Assembly: GCA_017633615.1 (NCBI GenBank)
Contig: JAGBPB010000036.1
Span: 1-41,840 of the forward strand
Direction: 5' to 3'
DNA length: 41,840 nucleotides
Source: Bacteroidaceae bacterium
Lineage (GTDB): Bacteria; Bacteroidota; Bacteroidia; Bacteroidales; Bacteroidaceae
Both the position numbers and the translations under genes were made by a program. Shown piece by piece: positions 15,245-21,509 of this stretch; the stretch's first letter is position 1, and every line of letters begins with the position of its first letter. The notes under the pieces are model-generated. The model was not told the DNA's origin and did not search any database. It saw only the letters and a program-made list of their open reading frames with translations.

Positions 15245-16368
15245 GGATAGGATTTGACGCAAAACGTCTGTTCAACAACTTTACCGGCTTGGGCAACCAC
15301 AGCCGCAGCACCATAGACATCCTCACGGAGTATTATCCTGAGAATGAGTATCTGCTTTATACACCCAAGATAAAGCAGAACACGGTAACCGCTCCATATC
15401 TGGAAAAAGAGCATTGCCGGACCATACAGCCCAAAGGTATCATAAGGGGCGGATTATGGAGATCCTTCCGTCTGGCTGGCGCAGCAAAGAGAGATGCAAC
15501 AGATATTTTCCACGGACTTTCAAATGAACTTCCGGCGGGATTGGATATACCATCGGTCGTAACCATTCACGATGTGGCTTTCAGGACATTTCCTGATATG
15601 TACCACGCCACTGACAGGTTTACATACAACCAGAAATGGCGTTACGCCTGCAATAAGGCGGACAGGATAATAGCTATAAGCGAATCCACAAGACAGGATG
15701 TGATACGGTTCTATGACGTTGATCCCGATAAGATTGATGTGCTGTACCAGCCTGTAAACAGTCTATTCTATACAGACAGTGAAGGAACATGCCCCTCAAG
15801 TCTTATGCAACATATTAAAAATGAGCCATATATCCTGTATGTAGGTTCCATCAACTCACGCAAGAACCTGCTGGGAGCCATAAAGGCATTGGAACTTTTA
15901 CCAAAGGACCTGCAGATACCTATCGTGGTAATAGGTGACGGCAGGGAATACAAGCAGAAAGTCCTGAAATATATTGAGACGCACAAACTGCAGGATCTGG
16001 TAATATTCTCTCCTGAAAAGGTCGGCCTTGATGGCCTGCGTTATCTCTACAGGAATGCCAGACTGCTTGTCTATCCGTCATTCTATGAGGGTTTCGGACT
16101 TCCCATTGTGGAAGCATTGCTTTCAAACTGCCCTATTGTAACCAGTAACATATCATCTCTTCCTGAAGCCGCCGGCCCCCACTCCCTTCTGGCTGACCCC
16201 GGAAATATCCGGGAGATATCAGAAAAAATCAGCAGTATCCTGACCGATGACGCCCTGCGCAGTTCAATGGTTGAAAACGGATACAATTACGCAATGGACA
16301 AATTCAACCCCAAAAGACTGGCCGGTTCACTTATGGATATATACCAAAGTGTCACAAGCACAAGGTAA
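15241..16368 (+). CDS. GT4-family glycosyltransferase (GT-B fold)
   Basis: A 375-residue glycosyltransferase of the group 1/GT4 type. MRIGFDAKRLFNNFTGLGNHSR is the N-terminal Rossmann start with its Gly-rich turn. IFHGLSNELP and TIHDVAFRTFPDMY lie in the N-terminal domain. In the C-terminal domain YILYVGSINSRKNL opens the donor-binding Rossmann, and YPSFYEGFGLPIVEALLSN contains the ExFGxPxxEA nucleotide-sugar motif. It probably transfers a hexose (mannosyltransferase-like) in envelope polysaccharide or lipid glycosylation; donor and acceptor are unknown. No signal peptide or membrane helix is visible. It ends 23 nt before a terminator hairpin shared with secG. Confidence 0.9.
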   Translation: MRIGFDAKRLFNNFTGLGNHSRSTIDILTEYYPENEYLLYTPKIKQNTVTAPYLEKEHCRTIQPKGIIRGGLWRSFRLAGAAKRDATDIFHGLSNELPAGLDIPSVVTIHDVAFRTFPDMYHATDRFTYNQKWRYACNKADRIIAISESTRQDVIRFYDVDPDKIDVLYQPVNSLFYTDSEGTCPSSLMQHIKNEPYILYVGSINSRKNLLGAIKALELLPKDLQIPIVVIGDGREYKQKVLKYIETHKLQDLVIFSPEKVGLDGLRYLYRNARLLVYPSFYEGFGLPIVEALLSNCPIVTSNISSLPEAAGPHSLLADPGNIREISEKISSILTDDALRSSMVENGYNYAMDKFNPKRLAGSLMDIYQSVTSTR

Positions 16369-16391
16369 ATCTTTAATCAGACATAAAACAA

Positions 16392-16422
16392 AAAGGGGGC
16401 AACATCAAATGCTGTCCCCTTT
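16392..16422. terminator. Bidirectional terminator hairpin between GT4 gene and secG
   Basis: AAAGGGGGCAACA (16392-16404) pairs with TGCTGTCCCCTTT (16410-16422): 13 positions with one mismatch and one G.U, around loop TCAAA. A/T runs lie on both outer sides. It separates two convergent genes and shares the A-rich/GGGG ... CCCC/T-rich pattern of the hairpins at 2034 and 9081. Confidence 0.82.
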
Positions 16423-16441
16423 CGTTTAGTCGAATAATTGA

Positions 16442-16792
16442 TTATTCCTCAGCAGAAGGAAGATCCTGTATCTCAATAGGAGAATCAAAAGTGGTGGTTG
16501 ATGACTCAGGATTGATATACTGGTTCTCAATAGCCTCATTCTCCAATACAGAACCTGAATTGTAAGCCTTTGGTTTGGCTACATAAGCTGTAATGATGCT
16601 GAGAACAGCAATGCTGGCAATAAGAGTCCAGGTGGTCTTTTCAAGAATATCAGTAGTCTTGCGCACGCCCATTATCTGGTTTGACGATGCAAAACCGGCT
16701 GCAAGACCGCCGCCTTTTGAATTCTGAATCGTAACAATAAAGCAGAGGAATACTGCCAGAATCACGATAATAATAAGCAAAACCTTAAACAT
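16442..16792 (-). CDS. secG: Preprotein translocase subunit SecG
   Basis: A 116-residue inner-membrane protein, the small subunit of SecYEG. Two membrane helices are visible, at about 3-22 (VLLIIIVILAVFLCFIVTI) and 52-75. Between them lies the SecG signature QNSKGGGLAAGFASSNQIMGVRKTTDILEKTTW. The C-terminal tail of about 40 residues is acidic and Ser/Thr-rich, longer than in E. coli but common in Bacteroidetes. It is the last gene of the sigma-54 activator / lptE / TPR-like / secG set, with a 9-nt gap to the gene before it. Confidence 0.95.
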   Translation of the reverse strand: MFKVLLIIIVILAVFLCFIVTIQNSKGGGLAAGFASSNQIMGVRKTTDILEKTTWTLIASIAVLSIITAYVAKPKAYNSGSVLENEAIENQYINPESSTTTFDSPIEIQDLPSAEE

Positions 16793-16801
16793 TTTCTATT
16801 T

Positions 16802-17263
16802 TTATTTTTGATTTATCCTTACCAATTTTTCCAAATATCGGATTTGGTCCGCAAAGTAAATGCTTTTATTCGGAAAATTCAAATAAAGGGACCGAATTAT
16901 TTCCAAAGCTTTGTCATACTTGTGCTGTTTCAGGTAAATGCGCGCAAGTGTCTCAGTAAAATACGAGTCATCAAGCTGTTTGGTATCATCTTCAGCCTCA
17001 CTTGTCTCATCAGCCTCCCCAGATACTTCATCTGGACTGAAAGACGGTTTAATATGCTCTGTAGAAAGGAAAGTATCCAGCAGCTGCTCTGTCTTGGACC
17101 TGATGGCGTTGCCGGTAACAGTCTCGGCATCATCGGGCGTATTGAGATATGCCTCCACGTAATCAACGGGAACCGAACCCAACTCTTCCAGACCGGACAG
17201 TCCTTCCTTCTGTTCCCCCAGGAATGAGTCCAGAAGGGACATCAAGCGTTCATCCTTACTCAT
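16802..17263 (-). CDS. TPR-like protein between lptE and secG
   Basis: A protein of 153 residues. The first two thirds are acidic and of low complexity (LLDSFLGEQ, DEVSGEADETSEAEDD). The end, SYFTETLARIYLKQHKYDKALEIIRSLYLNFPNKS, reads as one tetratricopeptide-like helical hairpin. No enzymatic motif is present. An alternative in-frame ATG at 17275 would add MVIG and overlap lptE by 7 nt; the start at 17263 leaves 5 nt after the lptE stop and gives the more natural MSKDERLM. The position between lptE and secG is one I recall as conserved in Bacteroidetes, so a role in envelope assembly is plausible but unproven. Confidence 0.75.
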   Translation of the reverse strand: MSKDERLMSLLDSFLGEQKEGLSGLEELGSVPVDYVEAYLNTPDDAETVTGNAIRSKTEQLLDTFLSTEHIKPSFSPDEVSGEADETSEAEDDTKQLDDSYFTETLARIYLKQHKYDKALEIIRSLYLNFPNKSIYFADQIRYLEKLVRINQK

Positions 17264-17268
17264 CCCGA

Positions 17269-17787
17269 TTACCATTTGGCCACGGTGGCATTGAAAATCT
17301 GATCCACGATATCATCAATCATCTGCTGTACAAGCTCATCCTGCACTGCTGAAAGCTGCTGTGAGGAGTCATACTCACGGCTGGCGCTGAAGGACTTGTC
17401 AAAGTCATCCTCATGTTTCTTGTTATTGGTAAACTTGACCTTGACAGTCATCTTGAGCTGTACCATTGATGAATAACCGTCGGCCGATATGGACTTGTTG
17501 GTCTGGTCATAGGATGTTATTTCACCCGACAGGACCAGATCACCGTCACGCTTTACCTGACGCAGCTTGGTCTGGCGGTTGTAGATATCACTCAGAGATG
17601 TATTGAACATGGGCGCCATGGGGCCCCACTGGTAAGCGGCACGATTGGCAAAGGTCTCAACTGTAATGGTCTTGGTGGTATTGTAATCAATTGAAGCACC
17701 ATTGAGCTTGTATGATATGGAGCATGAGGACAACAGACCGGTAAAAGCTGTTGCCAGGACTAATGATTTAAAAGAGATATGTTTCAT
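17269..17787 (-). CDS. lptE: LptE-family outer-membrane lipoprotein
   Basis: A 172-residue lipoprotein with signal peptide and lipobox GLLSSC (Cys at about 22), followed by SISYKLNGASIDYNTTKTITVETF, the typical start of the Bacteroidetes LptE domain. Later strands include LVLSGEITSYDQTNKSIS and MTVKVKFTNNKKHEDDF, then QDELVQQMIDDIVDQIFNATVAKW, the C-terminal helix of the family. It would plug or assemble LptD and deliver lipopolysaccharide to the outer membrane. It overlaps the upstream sigma-54 activator by 4 nt, so the two are translationally coupled. Family membership is firm; experimental LptE function in Bacteroidetes is less well documented. Confidence 0.88.
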   Translation of the reverse strand: MKHISFKSLVLATAFTGLLSSCSISYKLNGASIDYNTTKTITVETFANRAAYQWGPMAPMFNTSLSDIYNRQTKLRQVKRDGDLVLSGEITSYDQTNKSISADGYSSMVQLKMTVKVKFTNNKKHEDDFDKSFSASREYDSSQQLSAVQDELVQQMIDDIVDQIFNATVAKW

Positions 17788-18995
17788 TCCAGATTGTACT
17801 CCTTGATTTTACGGTAAAGCGTACGCTCTGATATGTTCAGATCAGCAGCAGCACCGCGACGTTTGCCGCCGTGCTTGGCAAGGGCACGCTTTATCATATC
17901 CTTCTCAACCTCATCAAGTGAAAGGGTCTCCTCCACGTACACTTCAGTATCCTGAATGTCATCATCAGTCTGACTGCTCTTACGGGACGATACGGGCTGC
18001 ACCGTGGTAAGGCCTTCATCGGGTGTGATTATTGATACCGGCTGCTGTACAGGCTGCTGTCCTTGTGAAAGGCTGCTAACCTGAGCCTTCAGGTCCGTAA
18101 CGTCACGGCGCAGGTCAAAAAGCACCTTGTACAGAATCTCACGCTCATTCTCAAATGAGTTCTCTGAGCGCTGTCCGCCCGCAAGCATGGGCAGCATTGA
18201 GGTACGGCGGTCAGGCAGGTACTCCTGCAGCATTTCAGCCGTGATTATGCGCTGGGTGGCCATGATTGAGATCTGCTCAGTTATATTCTTGAGCTGGCGT
18301 ACATTACCGGGCCAGTGATAGGTCATGAGCATCTGCTTGGCATCCTCTGAAAGCTGCACTGCCGGCATGCGGTATTTCTCAGCGCAGTCTGCAGCAAACT
18401 TACGGAACAGCAACTGTACATCGGCACCGCGCTCACGCAATGGCGGCACCTTGATTGGTATCGTGCTCAAGCGGTAGAACAGATCCTCACGGAACCTGCC
18501 CTGCTCTATTGCCTTGAGCAGATCCACATTGGTTGCAGCCACTATGCGGACATCGGTCTTCTCAACGGTACTGGAGCCCACGCGGATGAACTCGCCAGAT
18601 TCCAATACACGCAGCAGACGGGCCTGGGTTGCCAGCGGCAGCTCGGCCACCTCATCCAGGAATATGGTTCCGCCGTCAGCCTCGCCAAAGTATCCCTTAC
18701 GGTCGCTGATAGCGTTTGTGAATGCTCCTTTTACGTGTCCGAACAGCTCTGAGTCTATGGTTCCCTCCGGTATGGCACCGCAGTTCACGGCCAGATACTT
18801 CTTGGTCTTGCGCAGGCTGTTCTCATGTATTATGCGGGGAAAAACATCCTTTCCGGCACCGCTCTCACCTGTTATCAGCACCGTCAGGTCTGTTGGCGCA
18901 ACCTGAATTGCCACATCAATGGCGCGATTCATTTCAGGCGAGTTTCCGATAATCCGGAACCTCTGCTTCATCCTCTGTATCTCTTCAAGATTCAT
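17784..18995 (-). CDS. Sigma-54-type AAA+ activator without receiver domain, Fis-type HTH
   Basis: A 403-residue transcription activator. The AAA+ domain fills residues 14-250: Walker A GESGAGKD (43-50), NCGAIPEGTIDSELFGH, Walker B TIFLDE (110-115), and FREDLFYRL with arginine-finger-region residues (168-176). The sigma-54 contact loop reads GAFTNA (90-95) instead of GAFTGA. A linker from about 265 to 360 is rich in Ser/Gln/Pro. The C-terminus GKRRGAAADLNISERTLYRKIKEY is a Fis-type helix-turn-helix. There is no N-terminal sensor or receiver domain, so activity must be set by level or partner. It leads an operon with lptE, a TPR-like gene and secG, an association recalled as common in Bacteroidetes. 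Its -7 box lies 22 nt upstream of the ATG. Confidence 0.93.
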   Translation of the reverse strand: MNLEEIQRMKQRFRIIGNSPEMNRAIDVAIQVAPTDLTVLITGESGAGKDVFPRIIHENSLRKTKKYLAVNCGAIPEGTIDSELFGHVKGAFTNAISDRKGYFGEADGGTIFLDEVAELPLATQARLLRVLESGEFIRVGSSTVEKTDVRIVAATNVDLLKAIEQGRFREDLFYRLSTIPIKVPPLRERGADVQLLFRKFAADCAEKYRMPAVQLSEDAKQMLMTYHWPGNVRQLKNITEQISIMATQRIITAEMLQEYLPDRRTSMLPMLAGGQRSENSFENEREILYKVLFDLRRDVTDLKAQVSSLSQGQQPVQQPVSIITPDEGLTTVQPVSSRKSSQTDDDIQDTEVYVEETLSLDEVEKDMIKRALAKHGGKRRGAAADLNISERTLYRKIKEYNLE

Positions 18996-19016
18996 AGTTC
19001 TATTTTAATAGACTGA

Positions 19017-19024
19017 CAAAAATA
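19017..19024 (-). promoter_or_regulatory. Bacteroidetes -7 element for the sigma-54 activator operon
   Basis: The minus strand reads TATTTTTG (TAnnTTTG), 22 nt before the activator ATG at 18995. No -33 TTTG at matching distance is seen. Confidence 0.45.
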
Positions 19025-19087
19025 CACACTTTACCGTTTATACGGAAATTTTGGCAGATTATTTACATTATTTGCAAACAAAAAGCT

Positions 19088-19274
19088 GTAGTACGGAGTA
19101 AGAGGAGGTCTTGCAGCCAGCGTTAAGCGGAGAGCCTTGGAGGCTCCCGTTAAAAACGGCGCATGTCCGAGGCGCGTTAGGCCCCGGAGGGGATTAAAAG
19201 GCCGAGTTCGACGTTTAGGGGCCGGAGAGGCTCGGAGTAGCTGGATGGAACCACCTCCTCTTATCCTGTATTAC
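19088..19274 (+). ncRNA. Candidate structured RNA closed by a 22-position helix (unknown family)
   Basis: Positions 19088-19109 pair with 19253-19274: 18 Watson-Crick pairs, 3 G.U and one A.C. The inner 11 pairs (TAAGAGGAGGT with ACCTCCTCTTA) are perfect. Inside, CCAGC (19117-19121) pairs with GCTGG (19240-19244). Smaller hairpins follow: 19126-19151 (10 bp, bulged A19131, loop TTGGA), 19155-19178 (7 bp with a bulged G) and CCCC/GGGG at 19182-19192; CCGAG (19202-19206) can pair with CTCGG (19231-19235). The G.U pairs would be C.A mismatches on the other strand, so + transcription is favoured. The block is G+C-rich inside A+T-rich flanks and has no convincing ORF. It ends 40 nt before the relA ATG, so it may be a leader or a separate sRNA. 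No Rfam family was recognised by eye, and no T-run terminator follows. Confidence 0.6.
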
Positions 19275-19300
19275 GGCGAGAAACAAAAGCAAATAATGTG

Positions 19301-19308
19301 TATATTTG
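19301..19308 (+). promoter_or_regulatory. -7 like element just upstream of relA
   Basis: TATATTTG matches TAnnTTTG only 6 nt before the ATG at 19315. If used, transcription would start at about the start codon, giving a leaderless or nearly leaderless mRNA. No -33 TTTG at 19-20 nt spacing is present, so this may be chance. Confidence 0.25.
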
Positions 19309-19314
19309 CGCTCT

Positions 19315-21492
19315 ATGGATGTGGGATTATACAGGGAGTTAGTGACGGCGGCGCGACCGCTGTTTGAGGCGGAAGAATGGAGCAGGCTCAAGGGGTTGCT
19401 CCGTGAGGGTATTGCAAAGGGGGCGTACGGTACTGACCAGCATGGCGTTCCGGGACTGGAGCGCAGTATCAGGACGGGTATCGTATTGCTTGAAAAGACC
19501 GGCCTCAAAAAAGCTTCCCTGCTCACTGCGCTGTTTGACCCCATGATACAGCAGGGACTCATCGCCCCTGAACAGTTCAAGAAACAGTTCGGTGAGGATG
19601 CTGCGCGGCTCATTGAGGATATGTGCCGTGTCAAGGAGCTATACTCCAAGCATGATTCCATAGCCGATGAGAATTTCCGCAAGCTGCTGGTATCATTTGC
19701 AGAGGATATACGTGTTATCATCTGCCTGATAGCCGACCGATATGTGCTCATGCAGATGCTGGCAAACACGACCGATACGGATTACCGCCTGCATGTGACT
19801 GAGGAGTGCCGCCTGCTCTATATCCCCATGGCCCACCGTCTGGGTCTGTACGCCATCAAGAGTGAGATGGAGGATATGGTGGTCAAATATGAGCACAGGG
19901 ATGTTTATGATGACATAGCCCGCCAGCTCAATGAGACCAAACGCGCCCGAGAGGCTTACATACAATCATTCATCGGCCCTGTAAAACAGCGTCTGGAAGA
20001 GGCCGGGTTGAAGTTCACCATCAAGGGCCGCACAAAATCCATATCAAGCATATGGAACAAGATGAAGACCCAGAACACCACTCTGGATCACATATATGAC
20101 CTGTTTGCCATACGCATAATACTGGACTCTCCTGCCGATAAGGAGAAGGCACAATGCTGGCAGGTTTACAGCATAGTGACCGATATGTACCAGCCCAACC
20201 CCAAGCGTCTGCGTGACTGGCTGAGTGTACCCAAGAGCAACGGTTATGAGTCACTGCACATAACGGTGAACGGACCTGAGAACAAGTGGGTTGAGATACA
20301 GATCCGTACCCGCCGTATGGACGATATTGCCGAGCGTGGTCTGGCAGCACACTGGTCATACAAGGGTATAAAGAGTGAAGGTGCTGCAGACAGAGTTATG
20401 GCAAGCATTCGCGAAATCCTGGAACACGATACCAGTCCTGATGAGCTGCGCAAGAACTTTACGCTGGATATGTACCAGGAGGAGATATTCGTGTTCACTC
20501 CAAATGGTGAGGTCCGTCAATTACCCAAGGGTGCAACCGTGCTGGACTTTGCTTTCTCCATTCACAGCCGCATAGGACTGACCTGTGTGGGAGCACGTGT
20601 TGGAGGCCGTAACGTACGCATAAGCCATAAACTGCAGAGCGGTGATACGGTAGAGGTCCTGACATCGGCCACACAGGTGCCCAAACAGGACTGGCTGAAC
20701 ATTGCGGTCACATCAAGGGCTCGTATGCGCATACGCCAGGGCATCAATGAGATTCGCAACCGTGAGGCCCAGGCCGGACGTGAACTGCTGCAGCGCCGTT
20801 TCAAGAACCGCAAGATAGACATTGACGAGAGCGATATGTCCCGTCTCATTGTACGTATGGGCTATAAGGGGCAAGCCCCCTTCTTCCATGCTCTGATGGA
20901 AGAGGAGATTACTGTTGATGACGTTCTCAAAGTATATGAAGAGATGCAGGCTGCCGCACAGGCAAGCCAAGAGGTGCATCATGCTGAGGATTTTGACATT
21001 GAAAAGACATTTGCCGAGACTGAAAAGAAGGCGGGCCAGGATACCGATGTATTGATAATCGGAGACGGACTGACCGGAATAGACTTCAAAATGGCGGGAT
21101 GCTGCCACCCTATTTACGGCGATGATGTGACGGGGTTCGTGAGCATCAACGGCGGTATAAGGATACACCGCAGCACATGCCCCAACATTCTCCGCATGAA
21201 GGAGCGATACCCGTACCGCATAGTCCGTGCACGCTGGTCAGGCAAGAGCGGCAGCCAGTACAGCATCACCCTTAATGTGGTGGGGCAGGATGATATAGGT
21301 ATTGTTTCAAACATTTCATCAATAATAAACAAGGAGCCCGATACCCTGCTGCGCTCCATAAGCATTGACTCCAACGGAGGTCTGTTTCAGGGCCATCTTA
21401 CCGTACTGGTAAGTGACCTTTCATCACTTGACAAGCTGATTAAGAAACTGAAGCAGATTAAGGGTGTACGGGAGATAGAGAGGATGACATAA
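19315..21492 (+). CDS. relA: RelA/SpoT-family (p)ppGpp synthetase with degenerate hydrolase domain
   Basis: A 725-residue RSH protein. The N-terminal HD region (about 1-150) keeps the helical framework, but the metal-binding HD dyad expected as LLHDVVED reads ALFDPM (72-77), and the later VKLADR-like stretch is LIADRY. Hydrolysis is therefore probably lost. The synthetase domain is intact: KGRTKSISSIWNKM (237-250), YDLFAIRIIL and SNGYESLH (308-315). RLRD (298-301) sits where SpoT/Rel has RxKD and RelA has ExDD. Next come the TGS domain (EIFVFTPNGEVRQLPKGATVLDFAFSIH), a Cys-containing zinc-finger-like segment (MAGCCHPIYG) and a C-terminal ACT domain. The ATG at 19315 is chosen; the longer frame begins with TTG. 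The 3' neighbour starts 17 nt downstream. Confidence 0.92.
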   Translation: MDVGLYRELVTAARPLFEAEEWSRLKGLLREGIAKGAYGTDQHGVPGLERSIRTGIVLLEKTGLKKASLLTALFDPMIQQGLIAPEQFKKQFGEDAARLIEDMCRVKELYSKHDSIADENFRKLLVSFAEDIRVIICLIADRYVLMQMLANTTDTDYRLHVTEECRLLYIPMAHRLGLYAIKSEMEDMVVKYEHRDVYDDIARQLNETKRAREAYIQSFIGPVKQRLEEAGLKFTIKGRTKSISSIWNKMKTQNTTLDHIYDLFAIRIILDSPADKEKAQCWQVYSIVTDMYQPNPKRLRDWLSVPKSNGYESLHITVNGPENKWVEIQIRTRRMDDIAERGLAAHWSYKGIKSEGAADRVMASIREILEHDTSPDELRKNFTLDMYQEEIFVFTPNGEVRQLPKGATVLDFAFSIHSRIGLTCVGARVGGRNVRISHKLQSGDTVEVLTSATQVPKQDWLNIAVTSRARMRIRQGINEIRNREAQAGRELLQRRFKNRKIDIDESDMSRLIVRMGYKGQAPFFHALMEEEITVDDVLKVYEEMQAAAQASQEVHHAEDFDIEKTFAETEKKAGQDTDVLIIGDGLTGIDFKMAGCCHPIYGDDVTGFVSINGGIRIHRSTCPNILRMKERYPYRIVRARWSGKSGSQYSITLNVVGQDDIGIVSNISSIINKEPDTLLRSISIDSNGGLFQGHLTVLVSDLSSLDKLIKKLKQIKGVREIERMT

Positions 21493-21509
21493 CGCCTAAA
21501 AAAAAGGAT

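Noticed and set aside
19245..19263. Right side of the RNA candidate looks like the 3' end of 16S rRNA (GGAACCACCTCCT).
   Set aside because: The upstream sequence shows no other 16S similarity and the segment is explained by pairing with AGGAGGT at 19103-19109, so it is not an rRNA fragment.
19137..19367. Open frames crossing the RNA candidate (76-residue + frame).
   Set aside because: Arg/Gly-rich composition follows from G+C-rich sequence, there is no family resemblance, and it runs into relA in another frame.
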